The notes under the pieces were generated by a model. That model was not told where the DNA came from. It did no database searches and saw only the letters and a program-made list of their open reading frames with translations. Source: Aneurinibacillus tyrosinisolvens (GTDB lineage Bacteria > Bacillota > Bacilli > Aneurinibacillales > Aneurinibacillaceae). From it: DNA of 36,198 bases. The stretch is from contig NZ_BBWZ01000045.1 in NCBI RefSeq assembly GCF_001015055.1, positions 1-36,198 of the forward strand, written 5' to 3'. The position numbers and the translations under genes are program-made. Each line of letters begins with the position of its first letter. Position 1 is the first letter of the stretch. Positions 15,893 through 23,612 of the stretch are shown here, piece after piece.

Positions 15893-16589
15893 CAGTCAGC
15901 TGTAAAAGTTGTTCAATTGTAAAATCAATGTGTTCCTTCACGTGAAATGCGGCAAGCTCAGGGTCACGAGCATTAATTGCCTCATAAATGTTAATGTGCT
16001 GCATGGAAAATGTTTCAGCTACTTTCGACATCATTTTCTCACGGATGGTAACATAATGAGTTTTCACCAAGCTTTCAACTACGTGCATGAGATGAATTAA
16101 CACCTTGTTTTTAGATAAAATAACGATTTGAGAGTGGAAATTCAGATCGGCTTCTTCCGTAAAAATTCCTGCTTCTGTCTCCTTTTTTAAGCGTTCGGTA
16201 AGTTCGCGGAGAACCGCTAAATTTACATCATCAGCCCGTATGGCCGCAAGTCTGGCAGCCTCACTTTCAAGAATCTTTCTAGCTTCCAGGAGCATGAATA
16301 CATCCTCTACGTTTTGGGACATGACCATCATAAGAGGTTCCATTACATCACCAAGTTCGGCCTTTTTAACATAGGTTCCGCGAGGGGTGATTTCAATCAA
16401 TCCCATTCCGGAAAGAACTTTCAATCCTTCGCGCAAAGACGATCGGCTGACTGATAACTGTTTCGCCAGCTCGCGTTCTGCAAGGAATTGATCACCCGGT
16501 TTTAGTTCTCCGGTAAGAACAAATTCTTTGATTTTCTGTACCACTTCCTCTGTTCGCTGGTTTTGTTCTAGACGCTTAATAGGTACCAC
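15870..16589 (-). CDS. FadR/GntR-family transcriptional regulator
   Basis: A 239-aa regulator. The GntR winged helix is at about residues 5-75 (EEVVQKIKEFVLTGELKPGD, then ELAKQLSVSRSSLREGLKVL and GLIEITPRGTYV). The all-helical FCD ligand domain follows at about 90-225. It includes FMLLEARKILESEAARLAAI, EADLNFHSQIVILSKNKVLI and a final His in AAFHVKEHIDF, which are the Asp/His metal-ligand positions of FCD domains. GTG 16589 is chosen: AGGAGGGGGG lies just before it, and upstream in-frame codons have no ribosome site. A perfect TNGTNNNACNA-type operator overlaps its own promoter, so autoregulation is likely. It probably controls the dehydrogenase/liv/kor cluster in response to a small carboxylate. 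Confidence 0.88.
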   Translation of the reverse strand: MVPIKRLEQNQRTEEVVQKIKEFVLTGELKPGDQFLAERELAKQLSVSRSSLREGLKVLSGMGLIEITPRGTYVKKAELGDVMEPLMMVMSQNVEDVFMLLEARKILESEAARLAAIRADDVNLAVLRELTERLKKETEAGIFTEEADLNFHSQIVILSKNKVLIHLMHVVESLVKTHYVTIREKMMSKVAETFSMQHINIYEAINARDPELAAFHVKEHIDFTIEQLLQLTDIQANKF

Positions 16590-16747
16590 GAGTTCCCCCC
16601 CTCCTGTGAGAATAAACTGATAATGAAACAAGGCACCTGGAAGAGTAATGCAAGATGCTTCTATACTCAACCTCTAATCAGTTTTCTCATCCATGAACTC
16701 TTTAAAATTACCATGGTATCCAGTTGTTTGCTCCGAACGTGGTCGTT

Positions 16748-16762
16748 CTTGGTCATACCAAG
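16748..16762. promoter_or_regulatory. FadR-family operator upstream of the GntR gene
   Basis: CTTGGTCATACCAAG is a perfect palindrome (6 + 3 + 6) that fits the FadR-subfamily pattern TNGTNNNACNA. It lies about 12 bp downstream of the -10 of the promoter at 16775-16803, where bound protein would block initiation. Confidence 0.65.
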
Positions 16763-16774
16763 GTTCTATCAAGA

Positions 16775-16803
16775 ATTGTATATAGGCATTGTTAAACTGT
16801 CAA
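16775..16803 (-). promoter_or_regulatory. Sigma-A promoter of the FadR-type regulator
   Basis: On the minus strand TTGACA (plus 16798-16803) and TACAAT (plus 16775-16780) are separated by exactly 17 bp. It gives a leader of about 180 nt before the GTG at 16589, with the operator near +5 to +20. Confidence 0.8.
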
Positions 16804-17267
16804 GTATTTTTTCATCTTTTTAAAATTTTCAATTAATTTTAATTACAGGAGATACGAATAGAAAGTAAACAGACACTGGCAATTCATGTTTGATTACTAT
16901 AAGGGGTGTATTTAATCTTGTTTTTAAAGGGGGAATTATAGAGTCGAAAGTATATTTAGATACTGATTCTATAGATTGTAAGGGGAGCGGAAGAATACTA
17001 CTGTACAAAAATTATTCAATCATTTCGAGGGATGAAAATTCTATACAGATAACATACTTATATGGAATGAGGAAATACAATTGGGCTTCTTAGTAAATAA
17101 TTTTGCGTGGAATAATACAAGCAAACTTCTATAAAGCATAAAAAAAATCAATCATTTACCAATTTTTGTACTCACCTCCAATAAAGGTATTTTACCTTCC
17201 ATCATCACTTATTCACGGATATGTTTATATGACAAAAATTAAATTACACATCTACAATCAGTAAAAG
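16804..17267. other. AT-rich gap with one doubtful short frame
   Basis: No supported gene. A 67-codon plus frame (16890-17093, TTG start) reads ...ESKVYLDTDSIDCKGSGRIL... but has no ribosome site before its start. A small AT-rich inverted repeat (AAGGTA-TTT-TACCTT) lies at about 17185-17200. Confidence 0.3.
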
Positions 17268-17627
17268 CTATTGTGGATATGGATACTTATACCAATCAAC
17301 AATTTCAATTGCTTCCTTGATAGTCATATGCCTATTACTATTTTTTTGATAAAAGTTATCCAGAGCGTAAATTAGAACATTTACAAATGGAGTCTTGCTG
17401 TTAGGATCTATTTTTTTTATTCCTCGTACTAGGCTTTCTTTTTCTTGTGGACTTATTTTATTCCAAGCATATCCGTCTTTTTTTTCACTATTTTCTTTAG
17501 AGAATTTCATGAATTTTGCTGAAGATAAATTTTTAATTTGAGATGAATTGTTTAAGGATAGCGATAGGGATAGGAATAAGATATAGGTTGTAATAAAGAA
17601 AGTGCTCCATACTATTATTTTTTTCAT
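17268..17627 (-). CDS. Small membrane-anchored or secreted hypothetical protein
   Basis: A 119-aa AT-rich gene. ATG 17627 is chosen because CGGAGG lies 6 nt before it; the ATG six codons upstream lies before that site. The N-terminus (MKKIIVWSTFFITTYILFLS and LSLSLNN) is a signal peptide or single anchor helix without a lipobox. The rest is polar: KFSKENSEKKDGYAWNKISP, EKESLVRGIKKIDPNSKTPF, and a C-terminus rich in Tyr (IVDWYKYPYPQ). I do not recognise the family. Codon use is more AT-rich than in the flanking clusters, which suggests transfer. No partner gene is next to it. Confidence 0.6.
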   Translation of the reverse strand: MKKIIVWSTFFITTYILFLSLSLSLNNSSQIKNLSSAKFMKFSKENSEKKDGYAWNKISPQEKESLVRGIKKIDPNSKTPFVNVLIYALDNFYQKNSNRHMTIKEAIEIVDWYKYPYPQ

Positions 17628-17815
17628 TTTTAGCCTCCGTTTCATAATATATCCATATATTTAATCTATTCTGAATATTTAAATCTTATTTAATTTCTAT
17701 TCTCTATATCAATCCTATTATCCTTCAAATGAAAATGGACACCAAACAACATCTGTAATAGATGTAATCCAGTGTCCTCCAATAAACTGGTAGAATTTAC
17801 ATTTTACAACTTATT

Positions 17816-17838
17816 TATACGCAGTATTTTTAAACTAT
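17816..17838 (+). repeat. 23-bp direct repeat, copy 2
   Basis: Identical to 6009-6031 in the same orientation. The two copies bracket the whole kor/liv/dehydrogenase/regulator block plus the small membrane protein gene. Around it (17645-17930) there is no gene. Confidence 0.6.
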
Positions 17839-17939
17839 GAATTATGATAGCGCTGCATGCCTATTGAGGTAATTGAAATTTATTATATCTCCTTCTTGAG
17901 TGGATACTATGAAGGAGCAAAAAACTTAGGGGGAGTAGA

Positions 17940-18142
17940 ATGAAAATGAAAAGGGTTCTGATAACATAAGAACAGATAATGGGATATTTAACAAAGAGGA
18001 TATATACGGAGTTACTAACCAGGAAATCGAAGGAGATTCGGATGTCCGGGAAGATCGAAACCAGGAACAGTTACTTGATGAATCACTTTCCTCCTTATAT
18101 AAAGCAAGTGCAGCCAAAAGAACATCCATTGGAAACAAATAA
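17940..18142 (+). pseudogene. Frameshifted small gene (~67 codons)
   Basis: ATG 17940 lies 5 nt after AGGGGGAG but its frame stops after nine codons. The neighbouring frame runs protein-like from the shared AAAA run: EKGSDNIRTDNGIFNKEDIY, then GVTNQEIEGDSDVREDRNQE and LLDESLSSLYKASAAKRTSI, ending in TAA just before a terminator. Adding one A in the A-run (about 17950-17953) joins start and body into a hydrophilic, acidic protein of about 67 aa. Start, body and terminator all in place argue for a gene with a 1-base deletion or a sequencing slip. The family is unknown. Confidence 0.5.
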
Positions 18143-18144
18143 AA

Positions 18145-18187
18145 GCCTGCTGAACCACTTATATCCAGCAGGCATCTCCTTTTTTTA
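18145..18187. terminator. Bidirectional terminator between convergent units
   Basis: A perfect 8-bp stem (GCCTGCTG/CAGCAGGC, 18145-18152 and 18166-18173) with a 13-nt loop has CTCCTTTTTTTAT on the plus side and TTTTATTTG on the minus side. It serves the plus-strand small gene and the minus-strand SDR. Confidence 0.75.
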
Positions 18188-18217
18188 TAATACGGTAATC
18201 TGCCCGCTTCCCTTGTG

Positions 18218-18955
18218 CTAAATAAACATTCCACCATCTACCACAACATTCTGCCCCGTTACAAAGTCTGCATGGGCCACAAGCGAATAAATCATGTCTG
18301 CAACATCTTCAGGAGTAGCTATTCTCTCCAGCGGTGTTCCTTCTGCCAGACGTTTGATATGAGCTTGCTGACCTTCAACCCAGCGTGTCTGGACAATTCC
18401 AGGTGATACACTATTCACACGTACCTCAGGGGCTAAAACACGGGCAAGTGATCTGGTAACACTCAAAGCAGCCGCTTTGGAAGCTGCATAAGCAATAGAA
18501 CTTCCAAGTCCGGTAAGCCCGGCAACCGAAGCAACATTTACAATACAACCTCTTTGTTTTTTTAAAGCGGGAGCAGCAGCTCTGCAGCAATAAAACATTC
18601 CTTTTACATTGGTGTTCATTACGCGGTCCCAGTATTCGTCCTTTAGACCTTCTAAATCGTCATGATCAACAAAATCCGTAACGCCTGCATTGTTTACCAG
18701 TATATCGAGCCGGTCAAATCTACTTATCGTTTCATCTATCATACGACGGACAGCTGCATCATTGGAAACATCGGCCTTATATAATAGCGACTGTACACCA
18801 TATGCTTCTATTTCCTGCTGTGTTTTACGAGCTTCACTTTCAGAACGCGAATAATTAAGAACGATGTTTACTTTCTCCTTAGCTAATCGGAGTGCAGTAC
18901 TCCTTCCAATCCCTGTACCTGCTCCTGTAATGATGGCTACTTTTCCTTCTATCAT
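18218..18955 (-). CDS. Short-chain dehydrogenase/reductase
   Basis: A 245-aa classical SDR. Features are TGAGTGIGRST (cofactor loop), NYSRSESEA, LVNNAG, the catalytic IVNVASVAGLTGLGSSIAYA with YAASK, and the C-terminal FVTGQNVVVDGGMFI. ATG 18955 follows GGGAGGG at a good distance. It is 33 bp downstream of the truncated SMP-30-like gene. A lactonase-like protein next to an SDR is a common sugar or sugar-acid oxidation pair, so an aldose or polyol dehydrogenase is possible; the substrate is not readable. Confidence 0.85.
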   Translation of the reverse strand: MIEGKVAIITGAGTGIGRSTALRLAKEKVNIVLNYSRSESEARKTQQEIEAYGVQSLLYKADVSNDAAVRRMIDETISRFDRLDILVNNAGVTDFVDHDDLEGLKDEYWDRVMNTNVKGMFYCCRAAAPALKKQRGCIVNVASVAGLTGLGSSIAYAASKAAALSVTRSLARVLAPEVRVNSVSPGIVQTRWVEGQQAHIKRLAEGTPLERIATPEDVADMIYSLVAHADFVTGQNVVVDGGMFI

Positions 18956-18988
18956 TTTTATCCCTCCCTGAATAACAAGGGTGAAAAT

Positions 18989-19726
18989 TCAGAACAAATC
19001 GGCCCCTTCTATCCCTACTTCAAATTTGGTAATATGCCACCTTCCAAGATTTGTCGTGTACATTTCCGTCCCTTTGAAAGCGCAATTGGTGGGATGGCAA
19101 AGTGTATGGGCTTCCGGATCGTCAATTAAAAGCTGAACTTCCCCCTCACTCGTTATTTTATACAGACGAGAGGGTTCATAGCAACTTGCATAGATGTTTC
19201 CTTCCCTATCGATCGCCAATCCGTCCGGCAGCGCTTCCAGCCGGGCGATTTCTTCTTTTTGTCCGGCAGTGCCATTTTCTAAGATGGGAAGGCGTGAAAT
19301 ACGCCGGTCAAAGGTTTCAGCTGCATAGAGTGAATGGCCATCCGGCGCAAGCGCCAGTCCATTCGCAAATCTCATCGCCTCACCATACCATAATTCACTT
19401 TGCCCGGTTTGTAAATCAACCTTCCATATCCCCGGACCGTTCTCGGAAAAATGATAGCTATCTGAAACGTAAAGGCAGGATCGTTTGTGATCAACGACCG
19501 GGAAATTTGGAATCTTCATTTTCTGGCGGTCATTTCCGTCTGCAAATCGCACCAACTCGCCTGATTTCGTATTAAGTTTAAAGACAGCAGCGTGCATGTT
19601 ATCACAAACATATAAGTTTTCCTCGGCATCAAACGCCATTCCCAGTGAAAAACCACCCGTGCTGGCAATCAATTGAATTGAGTTACCTTCAGGATCGATT
19701 TTATAAATCTGCCCTTGTTCACTTAC
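18989..19726 (-). pseudogene. SMP-30/gluconolactonase-like protein, N-terminus missing
   Basis: The frame encodes beta-propeller repeats of the SMP-30/gluconolactonase/strictosidine-synthase-like family: GGFSLGMAFDAEENLYVCDN, FANGLALAPDGHSLYAAETF, LPDGLAIDREGNIYASCYEP and CHPTNCAFKGTEMYTTNLGR. Four blades and part of a fifth are present. The first 50-70 residues expected of the family are absent. The frame is open upstream only to a TGA at 19727, inside the end of cofH, and the sole start is TTG 19672 in mid-blade without a ribosome site. So the gene is cut at the cofH stop, marking a recombination junction. It may be untranslated. Confidence 0.7.
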
Positions 19727-20910
19727 TCATAAGGATATTCTATTATTTCATACAATGTATTACGTACAGCCGGAACTCGACCTAAATCTAGAATCAGGCG
19801 ATTAAATTCTTTTGGGTCCATATTCTCCCCGAACGGTGCACCAGCTGAACGTGAAATCGTTTCATCCATGAGGGTACCCCCAAAATCATTTGCACCAGCG
19901 TTTAATATTATCTGACATGCTTTCGGGCCATTTTTAACCCAGGAAACTTGAATGTTGTTTATCCAATTATTAAGCATGATTCGCGCAACAGCTACCACTT
20001 TAATATCTTCGATACCTGTAGAACCAGCGCGAGCACCATATTCATTAAAAAGTTTAGTATTGTAATGAACAAACCCAAGCGGAACAAATTCAGTGAATCC
20101 CCCGGTTTCCTTTTGAATATCACGTATAAGCGCAATATGACTTGCCCAGTGTTTCGGTTCATCAATGTGGCCATACATCATCGTAGACGTTGAACGAATG
20201 CCAAGCTTATGGGCTGTCTTCACAATATTTACCCACTCATTAGCGGTTAATTTATCTTTTGTTAATTTTTGGCGTACCTCGGTGTCCAGGATTTCTGCCG
20301 CTGTTCCTGGAATTGTATCTAACCCTACTTCTTTTAGACTGCTTAGATGTTCCTCAATTGATATACCAAGTTTACGAGCACCGTACTTTATTTCAAATGG
20401 AGAAAATGCGTGAATATGCATATCAGGGATAACATCCTTAATGGCTTTAATAATCTCATAATAATAGGTACCAGAAATTTTTGGATGCAGGCCTCCCTGA
20501 ATACAAACTTCTGTCGCTCCGATATCCCAAGCCTCTTTTGCTCTTTGTGCAATTTCCACTAAAGGTACAAAATAAGCCTGCTCTTCGTTTTCAGAAGCAG
20601 CAAAGGCACAAAATTTACAACCTGTATAGCAAACATTAGAGAAGTTAATATTTCTTGTCTTAACATAGGTGAGGGTATCCCCGACCGCACGCCGCCGTAA
20701 TTCGTCAGCCGTAATCATTAATGCATGCAAATTAATTCCATCAGCTTGAAACAGTCTAATTCCCTCATCAATCGTTATTTCCTTATCTTCTAATGCTTTG
20801 TCCAAGATTTTCGCAACATCAAGATGGACACGTCCTAATAATTTATCCACCCCAACATGTTTAACTTCTTCAAAAGTAAGCCCAGTATTGTCACCTCTTG
20901 TACTTAGCAT
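19723..20910 (-). CDS. cofH: F420 biosynthesis radical SAM enzyme CofH (FO synthase subunit 2)
   Basis: A 395-aa radical SAM protein that joins tyrosine-derived hydroxybenzyl to 5-amino-6-ribitylaminouracil on the way to the deazaflavin FO. The [4Fe-4S] cysteines are 94, 98 and 101 (NVCYTGCKFC). Family marks are EVCIQGGLHP, HIHAFSPFEIKYGARKLG, GTAAEILD, and the C-terminal NDFGGTLMDETISRSAGA. The last is shared with MqnC-type enzymes, but the pairing with cofG fixes the role. The ATG overlaps the cofG stop by 7 bp, so they are coupled. It is the last gene of the F420 run and abuts the truncated SMP-30-like gene. Confidence 0.92.
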   Translation of the reverse strand: MLSTRGDNTGLTFEEVKHVGVDKLLGRVHLDVAKILDKALEDKEITIDEGIRLFQADGINLHALMITADELRRRAVGDTLTYVKTRNINFSNVCYTGCKFCAFAASENEEQAYFVPLVEIAQRAKEAWDIGATEVCIQGGLHPKISGTYYYEIIKAIKDVIPDMHIHAFSPFEIKYGARKLGISIEEHLSSLKEVGLDTIPGTAAEILDTEVRQKLTKDKLTANEWVNIVKTAHKLGIRSTSTMMYGHIDEPKHWASHIALIRDIQKETGGFTEFVPLGFVHYNTKLFNEYGARAGSTGIEDIKVVAVARIMLNNWINNIQVSWVKNGPKACQIILNAGANDFGGTLMDETISRSAGAPFGENMDPKEFNRLILDLGRVPAVRNTLYEIIEYPYE

Positions 20911-22094
20911 ATCGTCATCTCCCGTCTAACTAATCTACTGTTATCAACTAAAGGGTCAATACGAGATTGGAAAATGGTTTGTTCATATGTTAAATCATTT
21001 AAGTATTCTGGATAAATGGTTAAACGTTCACGTAACTCGAATCCAAGTTCAGAACATGCTTTATTTAACTGTTGAATATGAGGCCATGGTTTTTCAGGAT
21101 TAATAAAATCAGGTGTAAGTGGCGAAATTCCGCCCCAATCATTTATCCCTGCCAGTAAAAAGAGCTGGTGTATCTGAGGGGTTAAGTTAGGGGGCGCCTG
21201 AATATTCATTTCTTTACCAAAAATTAACCGACAAACCGCGATAGAACGAACCATATCCCAAATAGTAGGCTCAGGCCATGCTGCCATTGAAGTATCAGCT
21301 TTTGCTCGAAAGTTCTGAACAATAATTTCCTGAACGTATCCATATTCCTTATGTTGGTCTAAGATGGCAAACATTGAATCAACCCGGTCCTCAAGGCTCT
21401 CGCCTATTCCAATCAGGATACCGGTTGTAAAAGGGATTTTTAGTTCTCCTGCATAACGAATTGTGTTCAAACGGACAAGGGGAATTTTATCGGGACAACC
21501 TCGATGAGCATCAAGATTCGGGTTTATCGATTCAAGCATCATTCCCATACTCCCATTTACATCTTTCAATTTCTTCATCTCTTCATATTTAAGTGATCCT
21601 GCATTGGTATGAGGAATCATCGTTGTTTTATCAATAATTAAATTACAAATATCGTAAATATAATCCAGCATTTTGCTATACCCAAGTTTTTTTAACCCTT
21701 CTTTTGCAAGAGGATAACGCAGCTCTGGACGCTCGCCAAGACTAACTAACACTTCTTTACATCCCATATCTTCAGCCTTGACAAGTTGACTGTACACTTC
21801 ATCCGGACTCATAATATGGGCTTCAGGATGATCGGGGTCCTTTACAAAGGTACAATAACCACATGTATTGCGACACATATTCGTTAATGGAATAAATACT
21901 TTTCGGGAATAAGTAACTGTATTCCCTTTGCCTTCATCTCTTATAACGGAAGCAGCCTTCATTAATTCCAAAAGGTTTGTTCCTTGAACTTTTATCAATT
22001 GGTAAGCTTCTTCCCTAGTTGCATAGCCTCTTACAAGAACCTGTTCAAGTGTTGTAGTTAGGTTGATTTTTCCCAAGTCGGTGGTAGTCCCCAA
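20904..22094 (-). CDS. cofG: F420 biosynthesis radical SAM enzyme CofG (FO synthase subunit 1)
   Basis: A 396-aa radical SAM protein that closes the deazaflavin ring to yield FO with CofH's product. Cluster cysteines are 74, 78 and 81 (MCRNTCGYC). Typical segments are VLVSLGERPE, YIYDICNLIIDKTTMIPHTN, SMGMMLESINPNL, FTTGILIGIGES, IIVQNFRAK and NDWGGISPLTPDFINPEKPW. The TTG at 22094 lies 7 nt after AGGAGG and is taken as start. In actinobacteria this is fused to CofH as FbiC; here the two are separate as in archaea and cyanobacteria. Confidence 0.93.
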   Translation of the reverse strand: MGTTTDLGKINLTTTLEQVLVRGYATREEAYQLIKVQGTNLLELMKAASVIRDEGKGNTVTYSRKVFIPLTNMCRNTCGYCTFVKDPDHPEAHIMSPDEVYSQLVKAEDMGCKEVLVSLGERPELRYPLAKEGLKKLGYSKMLDYIYDICNLIIDKTTMIPHTNAGSLKYEEMKKLKDVNGSMGMMLESINPNLDAHRGCPDKIPLVRLNTIRYAGELKIPFTTGILIGIGESLEDRVDSMFAILDQHKEYGYVQEIIVQNFRAKADTSMAAWPEPTIWDMVRSIAVCRLIFGKEMNIQAPPNLTPQIHQLFLLAGINDWGGISPLTPDFINPEKPWPHIQQLNKACSELGFELRERLTIYPEYLNDLTYEQTIFQSRIDPLVDNSRLVRREMTIC

Positions 22095-22153
22095 AATAAC
22101 ACCTCCTATACGTTAGTTTAGTACTGCTATTTTTTATTATTTCAATGACAAGT

Positions 22154-22801
22154 TTAAATATTAACAAAATTTATACCAATACTTTTTTTCTTAAATCTAA
22201 TATTCATTCCAATGAGAAGGGAAGTTAGATCTTCTAAAGTTGATGATACACGTAATGGTCCAGCATCTAACGGCCGTAAGCCGATTTTTTCCGCCAATGT
22301 CATTACGATTTCTTTTGCTTCTTGGTTGTCACCGGCAATTAAAGTATCTCCACTTAGTTCTTTATCTAAATCATTCAATAAGTGTGCTGATACAGTATGG
22401 AATGCTGATACTACTTGAGTTTCTTCCCCAACAATTTCTTGTACTTTTTGCGCTACTGATCCTTCTGGAATTCGTTCAGTTGTCGGGGGTTTTCCTGGAA
22501 TGAGTGCAACCGATGTATCAATAATCACTTTTCCTTTCGCATTTTCACACACTCCTGTCATAATTTCTTCAATTGATTTAAAAGGTACTGTTAATATAAT
22601 AACGTCTCCCATGCTAGCAGCCTGAATGTTATCCAAACCTTCTATCTTAAAGTCCGGATTTTTCTCTTTTATTTCATTAGCTGCATCTATTGCTTTTTCC
22701 ATTAATCTAGATCCAAGAAAAATGTGATACCCTGCTTTTCCTAAGCGAAGCGCCAATCCTTTTCCTAGGTTACCTGTGCCTCCAATAATACTTATACGCA
22801 T
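22154..22801 (-). CDS. npdG: F420-dependent NADP reductase (Fno/NpdG-like)
   Basis: A 215-aa NADP-binding protein that exchanges hydride between F420 and NADP. The N-terminal MRISIIGGTGNLGKGLALRL is the Fno Rossmann signature, with the NADP 2'-phosphate contact near GSRLMEKA. TVPFKSIEEI, SAFHTVSAHLL and the C-terminal LTSLLIGMNIRFKKKSIGI are also Fno-like. ATG 22801 lies 8 nt after GGAGGG; a GTG three codons upstream overlaps that site. Its place between cofE and cofG shows how F420H2 would be supplied from NADPH. A related NADP oxidoreductase is the alternative. Confidence 0.85.
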   Translation of the reverse strand: MRISIIGGTGNLGKGLALRLGKAGYHIFLGSRLMEKAIDAANEIKEKNPDFKIEGLDNIQAASMGDVIILTVPFKSIEEIMTGVCENAKGKVIIDTSVALIPGKPPTTERIPEGSVAQKVQEIVGEETQVVSAFHTVSAHLLNDLDKELSGDTLIAGDNQEAKEIVMTLAEKIGLRPLDAGPLRVSSTLEDLTSLLIGMNIRFKKKSIGINFVNI

Positions 22802-22859
22802 CAATATCACCCTCCAATTAATTAGAATACTACGAATCTAATTCACTTCTATCTATTCA

Positions 22860-23612
22860 CTAGCGAAATAAATCCATTTGTTTTGGTCTAATTAAGTGTT
22901 TAGCTTTTCCGTCTCCCTTTGGATAAGAATATCCTCTGATTACAGCAACAGGTATTCCATCCGCTTTTCCCATAACCATTTCCGCTGAGGCTGCAATCTG
23001 ATCTGTAATTGCAATCTCGGTAGATTTTAACTCCCGCCCGTAATAGTCGTACTTTCCTTTGTAATCACTTATAGCTGACATTCCGCTGATACCTATTGCT
23101 ACATTTGTTTGCCCCATTCGCCAAGGCCGGCCAAAAGTATCAGAAATAATCACAGCTAGATTAATCCCATAGTGATTTTCTAAACTGGTTCTAATTTTCA
23201 TTGCTGAAGCGTCTGCATCTAAAGGCAGGAGAAGAAAAACGTCATCGTCGCCCACATTAGACTGATCAATTCCTGCATTGGCACAAATAAAACCTTGCTT
23301 TGTTTCCATAATTAAAACATGATCGGAAACCTTTATTGGGCGCAAGGATTCTCTTAAAATTATTTCAACTTCAAATGGATCTTTTTTTGTTAATTGAGCA
23401 AGTTGAATTGCAAACGAAGAGGGCTGAACATCATTCCGGGCAATAATTCGCCCTTCAGCTTTTGATACAATTTTTGAGGTTACAATGACAATATCTTCAT
23501 CTTCTAGTCTTATTCCTTGCTTGTCTAAAGCTTCTATAATTAATAAAGCCAAGTCATCTCCAGCAGATACCTCTGGGATGCCTTCAATACCCATAACCGT
23601 AAAAGAGCTCAT
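22860..23612 (-). CDS. cofE: Coenzyme F420-0:L-glutamate ligase CofE
   Basis: A 250-aa GTP-dependent ligase that adds glutamate (usually two or more) to F420-0. The family core is complete: EDEDIVIVTSKIVSKAEGR, a QGFICANAGIDQSNV segment (Asn-Ala-Gly-Ile-Asp-x-Ser), LLPLDAD, VIISDTFGRPWRMGQTNVAI, and AASAEMVMGKADGIPVAVIRG. It is a stand-alone CofE, lacking the C-terminal nitroreductase-like domain of actinobacterial FbiB. The start overlaps the cofC stop by 3-4 bp. Confidence 0.93.
   Translation of the reverse strand: MSSFTVMGIEGIPEVSAGDDLALLIIEALDKQGIRLEDEDIVIVTSKIVSKAEGRIIARNDVQPSSFAIQLAQLTKKDPFEVEIILRESLRPIKVSDHVLIMETKQGFICANAGIDQSNVGDDDVFLLLPLDADASAMKIRTSLENHYGINLAVIISDTFGRPWRMGQTNVAIGISGMSAISDYKGKYDYYGRELKSTEIAITDQIAASAEMVMGKADGIPVAVIRGYSYPKGDGKAKHLIRPKQMDLFR

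Noticed and set aside
16890..17093. 67-codon plus-strand frame
   Set aside because: TTG start without a ribosome site, no recognisable domain, and it lies in AT-rich sequence.
17926..18237. Minus-strand 103-codon frame
   Set aside because: It runs antisense to the frameshifted small gene, crosses a bidirectional terminator, and its sequence is not protein-like.
19102..19575. Plus-strand 157-codon frame opposite the SMP-30-like remnant
   Set aside because: It is a shadow frame of the propeller gene, with odd composition and no ribosome site.
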